Shown: positions 7,751-16,302 of the stretch, in pieces
Position numbering within the stretch: the stretch's first letter is position 1
Layout of the letters: every line of letters begins with the position of its first letter
NCBI RefSeq assembly: GCF_900101755.1
Contig: NZ_FNAE01000002.1
Coordinates: 276,480-340,479 of the forward strand
Direction of reading: 5' to 3'
DNA length: 64,000 nucleotides
Source: Ectopseudomonas alcaliphila
GTDB taxonomy: Bacteria > Pseudomonadota > Gammaproteobacteria > Pseudomonadales > Pseudomonadaceae
Made by a program: the position numbers and the translations under genes
Notes under the pieces: generated by a model
Told to the model about the DNA's origin: nothing
Databases searched by the model: none
What the model saw: only the letters and a program-made list of their open reading frames with translations

Positions 7751-8902
7751 TCAGTCCGCCGTGGCCAGGACCTGTGTATTACGCCCGGCATGCTTGGCGC
7801 GATAGAGCGCGGCGTCGGCCTTGAGCAGCATGGTGGTGATGTCATCGTCCAGGGCGGGTGTCAGCCCATAAACACCGGCGCTAAAGCTCAAGGCGATGTG
7901 CTTGTCATCAACCTGCGCCGGGTGCCGGGTAAGGGATTGGCGGAGCTGATCGACCAGCTCCAGCGCGCCGCTGGCGTCGGTGCCGGGCAGGATCAGCAGA
8001 AATTCCTCACCACCATAACGGCCGATGTTGTCGTTACGCCGCAGCCGCTGTTGAAGATGGTCCGCGCAGTGCCTGAGCACGGCATCGCCGACCAGATGGC
8101 CGTGGCTGTCGTTGATCTGCTTGAAGTGATCCAGATCGAGCATGGCGATGGACAGCGGTATGTGTAGGCGGCGGGCACGCTCCAGCTCGTCGGTGAGTTG
8201 TTCGAGTATCGCCAGGCGATTGGGCAATCCGGTAAGCGTGTCGCGCAGGGCGGTCTGGCGCAGCTCCGATTCGATGCGCTCGCGCGACAGCAGCACCAGG
8301 CCGAAGGAAAACATGATGATGGTGGCGGCACCGAGGGCGACCGATACCGTCTGCTTCAGGTTGCTGACGTCGTAGTGCATCTCCGTCGGCGCGCCGGCGA
8401 GGATGACCACCACGCGAATACCCAGGCCGAACAGGCTGATGCCTGCCCCGATCATCAGGATTCGGTGGGCGCGCCCGCCGAGCACGGCATGAATGCGGCT
8501 CAGGTGCAGGATCACCAGGCATTGGGTGAACAGCAGCAGGCAGGCGACCAGTTGGCGGGGTTCCTGGGTGTCGATCAGCAGGCTGAGCAGCACGCCCAAC
8601 AGCAGCGGAAAGGCGAAGGCCAGCCGCCAGGGCGGGCGCTGGCCGTGGATCAGCGGCAGGCTGACGGTGTAGAAGGCCAGAGCCGTGGACAGCAGCGTGT
8701 TGGCCAGCACGTAGCTGATCCACATCGACACCTGCCCGAACAGGGTGAAGCCGATGTAGGCCAGCGAGTGGGACAGCATGCCCAGACCGGTGGTGAGCAT
8801 GCCGTCGCGATGACGCAACTGGCCGACCAGGATCAGACAGCTGCCCATGATCACGGCGACCAGTGCGACGGCTCCGAACAGTGTCTGAGTGTGGGCGATC
8901 AT
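7751..8902 (-). CDS. Membrane-anchored diguanylate cyclase (GGEEF)
   Basis: This 383-aa protein has about 200 residues of hydrophobic segments (roughly six membrane helices) and then a GGDEF domain. The active-site motif is GGEEF in RYGGEEFLLILPG. RRND five residues upstream is the RxxD inhibitory site, so the enzyme is probably active and feedback-inhibited by c-di-GMP. DxLTGLPNR and DLDHFKQIND are the usual metal- and GTP-binding segments. There is no EAL domain. It is the last minus-strand gene downstream of the ynb-like operon, 67 bases after the cdsA-like stop. It may be read through from that operon or have its own promoter. Confidence 0.9.
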   Translation of the reverse strand: MIAHTQTLFGAVALVAVIMGSCLILVGQLRHRDGMLTTGLGMLSHSLAYIGFTLFGQVSMWISYVLANTLLSTALAFYTVSLPLIHGQRPPWRLAFAFPLLLGVLLSLLIDTQEPRQLVACLLLFTQCLVILHLSRIHAVLGGRAHRILMIGAGISLFGLGIRVVVILAGAPTEMHYDVSNLKQTVSVALGAATIIMFSFGLVLLSRERIESELRQTALRDTLTGLPNRLAILEQLTDELERARRLHIPLSIAMLDLDHFKQINDSHGHLVGDAVLRHCADHLQQRLRRNDNIGRYGGEEFLLILPGTDASGALELVDQLRQSLTRHPAQVDDKHIALSFSAGVYGLTPALDDDITTMLLKADAALYRAKHAGRNTQVLATAD

Positions 8903-8969
8903 GTCAGCCTTCTTGTTTTCTGATCTGCGTTGACTCTAGGGCAATTCCCCTCACGGTGCCTGTGCCGGC

Positions 8970-9902
8970 TCAGGCCCACCAGTAGCGCACCATATGGAAG
9001 AACACGGGCGCGGCGAAGCATACTGAATCGAGGCGGTCGAGCATGCCGCCGTGGCCTTCGATCATGTGGCCCCAGTCCTTCACTCCGCGGTCGCGCTTGA
9101 TTGCCGACATCACCAGGCCGCCGGCAAAGCCGAGCATGCACACCAGCAGGGCGAACAGCGCTGCCTGCCAGAAGGCGAAGGGGGTGATCCAGCACAGCAT
9201 GGCGCCGATCAGGGTAGCCAGTGCCACACCGCCGATAAATCCTTCGATGGTCTTGGATGGCGAGAGATTGGGGGCGATCTTGTGTTTGCCGAAGAGCTTG
9301 CCGCATACGTACTGCAGCACGTCGGAGAGCTGCACGACGATGATCAGCCAGGCGATCAGCAGCAGGTTGCGGCCCTCGTAGCCGGGGATGTCCAGCGTCA
9401 GCAGCGCCGGTACCGAAGAGATGCAGTAAACGGCGATCATCAGGCCCCACTGCACCTTGGCCGCACGCTCGAGGTAGCGGGTGGTGTCGCCGCCCAGCGA
9501 AGCGAGGATCGGCAGCAGCAGGAACAGGTAGACCGGGATGAAGATGGCGAACAGGCCGTACCAGCCGAAGGCAATCAGCAGGTATTGCATCGGCAGGGCG
9601 AAGTAGAAGGCCGCCACCAGCGCCGGGTAGTCGCTACGCCGGGTCGGCGTCAGCGTCATGAACTCGCGCAGGGCGTAGAAGGACACGAAGTAGAACAGCA
9701 CGACAACGCCGTTGTTGCCGAACAGGAAGGCGATGCCGATTACCAGCACCATCACCCACCAGGCATTGATCCGCGCGTTGAGGTTGTCGACCACCGGGTT
9801 GGGGCGGTCGCCGCTGCGTTTCTTGAGGATGAAGCCGACCAGACTGGCCAGCAGGAGCAGGGCACCGATACCGGCGAATAACAGCAGGGTATTACGATCC
9901 AT
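8970..9902 (-). CDS. ynbB: CdsA-family phosphatidate cytidylyltransferase (YnbB-like)
   Basis: This 310-aa protein has about eight membrane helices and the CdsA signature near the C-terminus: SAIKRDRGVKDWG followed by HGGMLDRLDS. CDP-diglyceride synthetases make CDP-diacylglycerol from CTP and phosphatidic acid in the inner membrane. I start it at ATG 9902 (MDRNTLLL), which leaves one base after the acyltransferase stop; a longer frame to 10001 would overlap that gene. The housekeeping cdsA of Pseudomonas lies in the lpx/dxr region, so this is a second, pathway-specific copy. With the phosphatidyltransferase at 14073 it should supply and use CDP-activated lipid. Confidence 0.88.
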   Translation of the reverse strand: MDRNTLLLFAGIGALLLLASLVGFILKKRSGDRPNPVVDNLNARINAWWVMVLVIGIAFLFGNNGVVVLFYFVSFYALREFMTLTPTRRSDYPALVAAFYFALPMQYLLIAFGWYGLFAIFIPVYLFLLLPILASLGGDTTRYLERAAKVQWGLMIAVYCISSVPALLTLDIPGYEGRNLLLIAWLIIVVQLSDVLQYVCGKLFGKHKIAPNLSPSKTIEGFIGGVALATLIGAMLCWITPFAFWQAALFALLVCMLGFAGGLVMSAIKRDRGVKDWGHMIEGHGGMLDRLDSVCFAAPVFFHMVRYWWA

Positions 9903-9903
9903 C

Positions 9904-10524
9904 TCAGGCCTCCTCGGGTGCCAGTGCCAGCAGGGCGTTACGCGCGCGTTCCAGGAAGGCGTCCTTGCCTTCCCCCTCGATGGGCTCCAGCGCTGCGCCA
10001 AAGCTCAGTGTGCATAGCAGGGGCAAGGGCAGCGCCCTGCCTTTGGGCATCACCCGGTTGAGGTTGGCGATCCAGACCGGTACCAGCTCCACGTCCGGGC
10101 GCGCCTGAGCCAGGTGATAAAGGCCGCTCTTGAACGGCAGCAGCGGCTCGTCGCCGAGATTGCGTGTGCCCTCGGGGAAGATGATCAGCGAGTCACCGCC
10201 GTCCAGCGCGTCGAGCATCGCCTGCAGCGGGTTGGCGCCTTCCTTGCGCTCGCGGTCTACCAGCACACCGTTGAACACCTTGTTGATCAGGAAGCTGCGC
10301 ACCCCGGGTTTCTGCCAGTAGTCGGCCCCGGCCACCGGTCGGGTGCGTTTGCGCAGCTCCGGCGGCAGGGATGCCCAGAGCAGGACGAAATCGCCATGGC
10401 TGCTGTGGTTGGCGTAGTACAGGCGTTGGGTCGCCTGCGCGGTGCTGCCGAGCCACAGGGCTCGTGCGCCGGTCAGCAGTCGAGCTGCCGAGGTGATGGC
10501 AAAAGCGGTCAATGCAGCGAGCAT
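9904..10524 (-). CDS. PlsC-type lysophospholipid acyltransferase
   Basis: This 206-aa protein has the acyltransferase motifs NHSSHGD (HX4D, catalytic His-Asp) and FPEGTR (glycerol-phosphate contact), with one N-terminal hydrophobic helix. It should acylate a lysophospholipid or glycerophosphate at the inner membrane. It is packed one base from the cdsA-like gene and nine bases after the small membrane protein. E. coli ynbABCD lacks this member, so here the operon has its own supply of phosphatidic acid or a dedicated acylation step (inference). Confidence 0.87.
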   Translation of the reverse strand: MLAALTAFAITSAARLLTGARALWLGSTAQATQRLYYANHSSHGDFVLLWASLPPELRKRTRPVAGADYWQKPGVRSFLINKVFNGVLVDRERKEGANPLQAMLDALDGGDSLIIFPEGTRNLGDEPLLPFKSGLYHLAQARPDVELVPVWIANLNRVMPKGRALPLPLLCTLSFGAALEPIEGEGKDAFLERARNALLALAPEEA

Positions 10525-10533
10525 GGCGACTCC

Positions 10534-10968
10534 TTAAGCGAAAACGATGAAGATCCCGAGTACAACGATGACGATCTGTAGCAACAGGCACAGCGCCTGT
10601 TTGCGTAGCAGGCCGAGCGCGCCCTGAGAGCGGAGGTCCCACGTGCGGCCAGCCTGCTGCGCATTCTGCAGGCCCAGATTCTGTAGCGCCTGATCCAGAG
10701 CACGAGTCTGGTTATCGAGCTGTTCACCGGCTTTGGCCAGGTGTTGAAAGAGTTCGGCGTCCAGCGCCACGCGCAGCGCCCAGTATTTCTCGGCCAGGCC
10801 GGCGATCAGCAACGCTGCGCAGAGCAGTGCCAACGCCAGGCTCGCGGGGGCGCCAAGCCATGGCGCCAGGCCGAAGACCACGGCGAGCAGGCTCAGTGCA
10901 CTGGAGCAATGATCGAGGCTGCGCCCACGCCGCAGCAGTGCCGCGACCAGCATGAGGTCAGCCTGCAT
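10534..10968 (-). CDS. Small membrane protein of the ynb-like operon
   Basis: I start this 144-aa protein at ATG 10968 (MQADLML), overlapping the phosphatase stop by 11 bases. It has two hydrophobic helices near residues 20-65, a polar middle likely to be coiled (EQLDNQTRALDQALQNLGLQ), and a C-terminal helix LCLLLQIVIVVLGIFIVF. No enzymatic motif is seen. It may organise the lipid enzymes around it; I do not recognise a named family. Confidence 0.7.
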   Translation of the reverse strand: MQADLMLVAALLRRGRSLDHCSSALSLLAVVFGLAPWLGAPASLALALLCAALLIAGLAEKYWALRVALDAELFQHLAKAGEQLDNQTRALDQALQNLGLQNAQQAGRTWDLRSQGALGLLRKQALCLLLQIVIVVLGIFIVFA

Positions 10969-12295
10969 GGGCGACCTCCAGTTTCGCTCCGGCATCGAGC
11001 ATGCCCTGCAGCGCGGCCAGGTGCTGTGGGCCAAGCACGATCTGCGGCCGCGCCTGACGGATCAGTGCCACGGCTGACTCCACGCTCTGGCAGCGGCCAC
11101 TGTGCAGCAGCCAGGCCGCCACGGCGGTGGCGCTGCGCGAGTAGCCCAGCGCACAGCACACCAGCACTGGGCCCTTGTGGCGTAGCCGTTCGATAGCCTC
11201 GGCGGCGTGTTGGCAAGTGAGCGCATCCGGCGCCACCAGATCCAGTGACGGCAGGCTGCAGTAGTGCTGTGGTGTGTGCCGCAGCGGCAGTTCGGCGCAG
11301 AGATCGACCACGGCTGCATAGCCATCGAGATCGCCCGTGGCGGGCAGACGGCCGAGGTCGATGCCTTCCACCACCTGGCTTGGCGCAGGCTGGCGGTGTG
11401 TCCACAGCCGCGAATTGATCCAGGCGCCGAGCAGATAGGGGGCGAGCAACGCCGTGGCGGCCGGGCTGAGGCGTCCGGTGGCCTGCTTCTGGAAACCGCC
11501 AGCACCGAACAGCAGGTAGTTGAGCGCAACCAGCGCCAGTGAAGCCGCCGGCCAGAACAGCCACAGCCAGGTACCGCCCAGCTTGACTGCGAGCACGGCG
11601 CATAGCGTTGCGCCAAGCCCGTAGCGCATAGCCAGGCGCCAACGGCGCGGATCGTTGGCCAGGCGTATCTGCTTCAGCGGCGTAGCGCCCTGTAGCGGTA
11701 GCAGCCACAGGCAGAGGAACCCGGCCAGCAGCCCGGTGGGCAGGTCGATGAAGTGGTGCTGCCAGGTGGTCAGCACGGAAATGCCGATCAACGCCATCCA
11801 CCCGTGCAGCAGGCCACGCCAGAACGGGCCGCGGGTGTGATTGGCGAACATCGCCCAGATGATCACCAGCAGGGTGATATGCAGCGACGGCGCCTGGTTG
11901 AAGGGTTTGTCGAAGCCCATCAGTACGTCGAACATCAGACCGAAGGTACCATCCAGCGGCGGCCGCTCGAAGGTGAAGCGCAGCGGCCAGAGCAGAAAGC
12001 AGGCCACGCAGATCACCTGCGCGGCGAGCAGGCGCAGGGCATGGCGATCCATCTCGCGGCGGCAGGCCGGCAACAGGAAGGACAGGCCATAAAGAAGGTC
12101 GATCGACCAGTACGGTACGATGGTCCAGGGCCACAGCGGTATCTGCGGCTCCCAGGCGAAGACCAGGCTGCCGACATCCTCGCGCTGCCCGGTGAACCAG
12201 TTGGCGAAGCCGTAGCTGGCGAAGAACAGCGGGCCGAGCAACAGCAGCCAGAGTACGCCGCGCTTCCACAATCCTTGTTCGCGGGCGTACTCCAT
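10958..12295 (-). CDS. ynbD: PAP2/dual-specificity phosphatase fusion (YnbD-like)
   Basis: The start at ATG 12295 overlaps the upstream stop as TGATG and gives 445 aa. The N-terminal half has about six membrane helices with PAP2-type remnants (NQAPSLHITLL, then TTWQHHFIDLPTGLLAGF). The C-terminal 150 residues are a dual-specificity phosphatase domain with the CX5R loop in VCCALGYSRSATAVAAW and an upstream VVDLCAELP strand. The same two-domain build is described for E. coli YnbD. The enzyme probably dephosphorylates a phosphatidyl intermediate, such as a phosphatidyl-alcohol-phosphate made by the YnbA-like partner (inference). Confidence 0.87.
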   Translation of the reverse strand: MEYAREQGLWKRGVLWLLLLGPLFFASYGFANWFTGQREDVGSLVFAWEPQIPLWPWTIVPYWSIDLLYGLSFLLPACRREMDRHALRLLAAQVICVACFLLWPLRFTFERPPLDGTFGLMFDVLMGFDKPFNQAPSLHITLLVIIWAMFANHTRGPFWRGLLHGWMALIGISVLTTWQHHFIDLPTGLLAGFLCLWLLPLQGATPLKQIRLANDPRRWRLAMRYGLGATLCAVLAVKLGGTWLWLFWPAASLALVALNYLLFGAGGFQKQATGRLSPAATALLAPYLLGAWINSRLWTHRQPAPSQVVEGIDLGRLPATGDLDGYAAVVDLCAELPLRHTPQHYCSLPSLDLVAPDALTCQHAAEAIERLRHKGPVLVCCALGYSRSATAVAAWLLHSGRCQSVESAVALIRQARPQIVLGPQHLAALQGMLDAGAKLEVAHAG

Positions 12296-14046
12296 CACTT
12301 CACCCGTTGTGCCAGGGACACGCTGAAGATGCCCCACTGGTCGATGCGTTGTGCCACCTTGCGGAAACCGGCTGCTTCCACCAACTGGTCCATTTCTGCC
12401 TGGCTGCGCCGGCGCATGACCCAGGCCTGGCCGTCGCGGTGGCTGGTCAGGGCGCGGGCGATCAGTTCCAGCTGCGGGTGCCAGGGCTGGCCGGTGTAGA
12501 CCAGATAACCGCCCTCCTCGACCGCTGCCGCCAGCCCGGCCAGCGAGTCGCCGACCATCTGGTTGCTGCCGAACAGCTCGTACAGGCCGGAGACCACCGC
12601 CAGGGTCGGTTTCGGCTCGAGCGCGGCGAGATCCTCACGGTCGAAGGCATCGCCTTTGACGAAGCGGGCGATGTCGCCCAGGCCCTTCTGCTCGATCAGC
12701 GCATTGCCGTCGCGCACGTTGATGTCGCTGTAGTCGCGCAGCAGGATCGAATCGGGGTGCTGCTGGCCCTCCAGCGATTCGAGGATGTAGCGGCCGTGGC
12801 CGGCGGCGATATCGACGATGCGCACTGCCCTGCCCGCCTCGCGCAACCTGGCCATGGCCAGGCGCAGCAGTTCCTCGGCGTGCAGCTTGCGCTGACGAAT
12901 GCCGCGCCAGCCGATGGAGTCGAGGTAGTTCTGGTCGATCAACCGGCCCAGCGCACCCTTGCCGGTGGGCTGGTTGCGGTAGACGTAATCGAGCGTACTG
13001 CCGGAGTCGAAACCGGTGTCGAAGCCCAGCTTCACGCCGGCTGACAGGCTGCTGCCCAGGCGCATGCCGGCGCGGGTGGCGCGCCAGTAGAGGTCGCGCA
13101 ACGAGCGTTTTGGCAGCGGCGCGGCCAGCTCTTCGGCTTCGGCGCAGGTGGCGCCCAGACGATCGGCATCGAGCAGCGAGGGGCGCGTTACCGGCTCCTC
13201 GAAGTTGCGCAGGATGAAGCGCCGTGCGCGGCTCAGGGCGTGGGCGCGGTCGCGTTCACCGAGGGTGTCGTGGAAGAAGCCCGGTAGCAGGTGCTTTTCC
13301 TTGCGCAGGCTGCCGAGACGCTCGAAGAAGTCTTCCTGCGGCTTGCGGTGGACGACGAAGTCGGCGCCGGAGATCAGCAGCTGGGTCGGCACCTGGATCG
13401 CCTGGGCGTCGGCGACGATGCGGTCGGCGGCCTCGTATAGGCCGAGCAGCATGGTGACCGAGATGGGCCGGGCGATCAGCGAGTCATTCTCGAAGGAGGC
13501 GATGCGCTCGGGATCATGGCTGAGATAGCGCGCCTTCACGTAGCTGTTGACGAAGAAGTTGCCGCGCCAGGCGTGCAGCAGCTTCAGACCGGGGCGGGCG
13601 AAGGGCACGTAGAGCTTGACCTTGAAGGCCGGCGAGGCGAGTACCAGGCAACGCACCTTGGGCGCGTAGTCGTGGGCCCAGGTGGAGATGATCACCGCGC
13701 CGACACTCTGCGCCACCACCGCCAGGTCCTGTTCGGCGATGCCGTGTTGTGCGCCGATATGCTCGACGAAGGTCTGCACGTCACGCACGTTGGTGGCGAA
13801 GCTCGGACTGTCGCCGCGTGCGCCGGGCGAAAGCCCATGGCCACGGGCATCCCAGGCGAAAAAGTCGCAGTGCGGCAGCTCCAGCTCGTCCACCAGGTGG
13901 GCCATGCGTCCACCATGTTCATGGCCACGGTGAAACAATACGACAGCCTGGCGTGGGCCATCGGCGGGCGCTGTCGCCGACCAATGTCGATAGCTCAGCT
14001 CGACGCCGTCATGAGTGGTAAAGGTGTGAAGCTGTACGGGGCGCAT
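12295..14046 (-). CDS. ynbC: Alpha/beta hydrolase - SAM methyltransferase fusion (YnbC-like)
   Basis: This 583-aa fusion begins with a serine-aminopeptidase-like alpha/beta hydrolase (residues about 1-290). It has VLFHRGHEHGGRM for the oxyanion region and VVAQSVGAVIIS as a diverged nucleophile elbow (GxSxG reads A-Q-S-V-G). The C-terminal part (about 330-583) is a class I methyltransferase with VDIAAGHGRYILESL as the SAM motif I. Fusion of these two domains is characteristic of YnbC. The gene lies 26 bases downstream of the YnbA-like gene. Its substrate is not known; a lipid head group is plausible from context. Confidence 0.86.
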   Translation of the reverse strand: MRPVQLHTFTTHDGVELSYRHWSATAPADGPRQAVVLFHRGHEHGGRMAHLVDELELPHCDFFAWDARGHGLSPGARGDSPSFATNVRDVQTFVEHIGAQHGIAEQDLAVVAQSVGAVIISTWAHDYAPKVRCLVLASPAFKVKLYVPFARPGLKLLHAWRGNFFVNSYVKARYLSHDPERIASFENDSLIARPISVTMLLGLYEAADRIVADAQAIQVPTQLLISGADFVVHRKPQEDFFERLGSLRKEKHLLPGFFHDTLGERDRAHALSRARRFILRNFEEPVTRPSLLDADRLGATCAEAEELAAPLPKRSLRDLYWRATRAGMRLGSSLSAGVKLGFDTGFDSGSTLDYVYRNQPTGKGALGRLIDQNYLDSIGWRGIRQRKLHAEELLRLAMARLREAGRAVRIVDIAAGHGRYILESLEGQQHPDSILLRDYSDINVRDGNALIEQKGLGDIARFVKGDAFDREDLAALEPKPTLAVVSGLYELFGSNQMVGDSLAGLAAAVEEGGYLVYTGQPWHPQLELIARALTSHRDGQAWVMRRRSQAEMDQLVEAAGFRKVAQRIDQWGIFSVSLAQRVK

Positions 14047-14072
14047 GGAATCTCCTTATTCCGTAGAACGGG

Positions 14073-14678
14073 TCAGACCGCTTCGGCCAACCCGTGGCGA
14101 ATGCGGTTGTAGAGGGTATAGAGCAGCAGGGCGAGGATCAGGGCCAGCAGCAGGTTGATCCACAACGCTGGGAGCAGGCCGCTGGCGACGCCAGCGCCGA
14201 GCACGCCGAAGCAGAAGGCGCGGTCACTCTTGCCCATCGGCCCGTCATAGCGGCGTGAGGCGCCGACCATGGGCCCGAGCACGCCGGCGTATTCGCTGAT
14301 CACCGCCAGCAGTACCACGACAATCACCAGCAGCGGCGAGACGCCTGCCAGCAAGGCGAAGGGCAGATACAGGGCGCTGTCGGCGATCACGTCGCAGAGT
14401 TCATTGAGGTAGGCGCCGAGCTTCGATTGCTGGCCGAATTCGCGGGCGAGCATGCCGTCGACGGCGTTCAGCGCCATGCGCAGCAGCATCCACAGGGGAA
14501 TCAGGGCGAACAGCCAGGTGATGTGACTGAAGGCCGCGAGCAGGGCGCCCAGCAGCACGGAGACGAGGGCTGCAGCCAGAGTGACCTGATTGGCGGTGAC
14601 GCCGCGTGCATAAAGACGTTCGACGCCGGGGCGCAGCAGGTTCTGGAAGGCGGGTTTGAGCTGGTAGATCGATGGCAT
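14073..14678 (-). CDS. ynbA: CDP-alcohol phosphatidyltransferase (YnbA-like)
   Basis: This 201-aa protein has about six membrane helices. It carries the CDP-alcohol phosphotransferase motif around residues 68-98: DG-ML-AR, eight residues, G-AYL-N-ELC-D. Two of the canonical aspartates are Asn (NAVDG at the start and AYLN), which as I recall also holds in E. coli YnbA, so it looks like a family trait and not decay. Such enzymes replace CMP in CDP-diacylglycerol with an alcohol. It is the first gene of the minus-strand operon, and its promoter should lie in 14679-14921. Confidence 0.88.
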   Translation of the reverse strand: MPSIYQLKPAFQNLLRPGVERLYARGVTANQVTLAAALVSVLLGALLAAFSHITWLFALIPLWMLLRMALNAVDGMLAREFGQQSKLGAYLNELCDVIADSALYLPFALLAGVSPLLVIVVVLLAVISEYAGVLGPMVGASRRYDGPMGKSDRAFCFGVLGAGVASGLLPALWINLLLALILALLLYTLYNRIRHGLAEAV

Positions 14679-14921
14679 GGCAGTGAATTCCCTTTACTGA
14701 TCCAATCTTCGGCCATTGCCGCGGGTGAGACTGTGAGCCCATCGAGGTAGACGCGGCTTTATCGACGGCGTGTGCCCGCTGGAAGCCAAATCGCTACATC
14801 TGAGCCACAACTTATACCCCGCCGCGGGATTTTCCTAGCGCTGGTGATTCGCCAGGAAAATCAGTTTGATGCAGGCAATGATGGCGCTTTGATTGCATTT
14901 CCTGCACAGCTTATCCACAGA
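14679..14921. other. Intergenic region upstream of the ynb-like operon
   Basis: No gene is seen. An imperfect inverted repeat TTTTCCTAGCG...CGCCAGGAAAA (about 14829-14860) could end the lptA transcript, but it has no clear U-tract. The promoter of the ynb-like operon is expected here on the minus strand; I cannot fix its boxes. Confidence 0.5.
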
Positions 14922-15689
14922 TCAGGCGGTTTCGCCCAGGCGGCTCAGCTGCGGCTCTTCACCGCGCAGTTCGGTCTGTTGCTGGCGTACCCACTGAAAA
15001 GCACGTTCGTTGAGCTCGGCGATGGCACGCGGGCCTTCACCCTCGGCGTACATCGGCTGGCCGATGATGACTTGAATGGTGCCCGGGCGCTTGCCCCAGC
15101 CGGCCTTGGGCCAGAATTCACCGGCGTTGTGGGTGATGGGCAGCACCGGCAGGCCGGCATTCACTGCCAGGGCGGTGCCGCCACGGGAGAACTTGCCGAT
15201 CTGGCCTGGCGGAATTCGCGTGCCCTCGGGGAACACCAGCACCCAGGCGCCCTGCTTGAGGCGCTCATCGCCCTGCTTGGCCAGTTGCTTGAGCGCCGCC
15301 TTGGGGTTGCTGCGGTCGATGGCGATGGGCTTGAGCAGCGCCATGCCCCAGCCGAAGAACGGCACGCGCAGCAGTTCACGCTTGACCACCTGCGACAGCG
15401 GCTCGAAGAAGCCGGAAAGGAAGAAGGTTTCCCAGGTGCTCTGGTGGTTGGCGAGGATCACGCAGGGGCGCTCTGGGATGTTCTCCAGGCCGCGCACTTC
15501 ATAGCGAATACCGACGATCACCTTGGCCAGCCACACGGCGCAGTTGCACCAGGCCTGGACGACGAAGCGGTAACGCCAGCGGAACGGCAGCAAGGGCGCG
15601 ACCACCAGGCTGATCAGGCACCAGAAGAACGAGCTGGCCGACAGCAGCAGGTAGAAAAGCGTGACTCTGAAAGCCTGCACTATCGCCAT
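14922..15689 (-). CDS. lptA: 1-acyl-sn-glycerol-3-phosphate acyltransferase
   Basis: This 255-aa membrane enzyme has an N-terminal hydrophobic helix and the motifs NHQSTWE (HX4E form) and FPEGTR. It acylates lysophosphatidic acid to phosphatidic acid. It is the last gene of glyQ-glyS-gmhB-lptA, 13 bases after gmhB, the order of PA0009-PA0005 in P. aeruginosa, where PA0005 is called lptA. It is distinct from the acyltransferase at 9904, which belongs to the ynb-like operon. Confidence 0.93.
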   Translation of the reverse strand: MAIVQAFRVTLFYLLLSASSFFWCLISLVVAPLLPFRWRYRFVVQAWCNCAVWLAKVIVGIRYEVRGLENIPERPCVILANHQSTWETFFLSGFFEPLSQVVKRELLRVPFFGWGMALLKPIAIDRSNPKAALKQLAKQGDERLKQGAWVLVFPEGTRIPPGQIGKFSRGGTALAVNAGLPVLPITHNAGEFWPKAGWGKRPGTIQVIIGQPMYAEGEGPRAIAELNERAFQWVRQQQTELRGEEPQLSRLGETA

Positions 15690-15702
15690 GAAACTTCACA
15701 CC

Positions 15703-16233
15703 TTATGAGAGCAGTTGATCGGCGACAGCCGCCAGATCATCGAATACCAGAGTTCCTGGCGGCAGTGGCTTGGCCAGGGTGCGTTCGCCCTTGCCGGTTT
15801 TCACCAGCACGGGCTGACAATCGACGGCCAGCGCGGCCTGCAGGTCACCGCTGCTGTCGCCGACGAACCAGATTCCCGCCAGTTCCGTGGCGTAGTGCGC
15901 GGCGATCTGCTGGAGCATGCCCGGTTTCGGTTTGCGGCAGTCGCAGCCGTCATCCGGCCCGTGCGGGCAGTGAACGATCAGGCCGACCTCACCGCCCTGC
16001 TCCGCCACCAGCTGGCGCAGGCGCGCGTGCATCGACTCCAGGGTTGCCATGTCGTAATAGCCACGAGCGATGCCGGACTGGTTGGTGGCCACGGCCACCG
16101 TCCAGCCCGCTTGCGACAGGCGTGCGATTGCAGTGATCGACGAAGGGATCGGAATCCACTCGTCGAGCGTCTTGATATAGGCGTCGGAGTCTTCGTTGAT
16201 GACACCGTCGCGGTCGAGGATCAGCAGTTTCAT
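15703..16233 (-). CDS. gmhB: D-glycero-D-manno-heptose 1,7-bisphosphate 7-phosphatase
   Basis: This 176-aa HAD phosphatase has LDRDGVIN (nucleophile and acid-base Asp), TNQSGIARG, and the structural zinc loop CPHGPDDGCDCRKPKPGM typical of GmhB. It removes the 7-phosphate in ADP-heptose synthesis for the LPS inner core. It follows glyS by 69 bases, a gap that contains a strong hairpin, and precedes lptA by 13 bases. Confidence 0.94.
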   Translation of the reverse strand: MKLLILDRDGVINEDSDAYIKTLDEWIPIPSSITAIARLSQAGWTVAVATNQSGIARGYYDMATLESMHARLRQLVAEQGGEVGLIVHCPHGPDDGCDCRKPKPGMLQQIAAHYATELAGIWFVGDSSGDLQAALAVDCQPVLVKTGKGERTLAKPLPPGTLVFDDLAAVADQLLS

Positions 16234-16265
16234 GCAGCCACGCCAGAAGCAGAGATGGAAACGAC

Positions 16266-16295
16266 CGCTGGCCGCGAAAATCTTCGCGGCCAGCG
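16266..16295 (-). terminator. Strong hairpin between glyS and gmhB
   Basis: Arms at 16266-16277 and 16284-16295 are a perfect 12-bp inverted repeat with a six-base loop. On the transcribed (minus) strand it follows the glyS stop. The tail is only weakly U-rich, so it may attenuate transcription or stabilise the glyS mRNA end, not fully terminate it. Confidence 0.5.
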
Positions 16296-16302
16296 CCTGG
16301 CG

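Noticed and set aside
7682..8167. 161-codon plus frame
   Set aside because: Antisense to the GGDEF domain; no ribosome-binding site.
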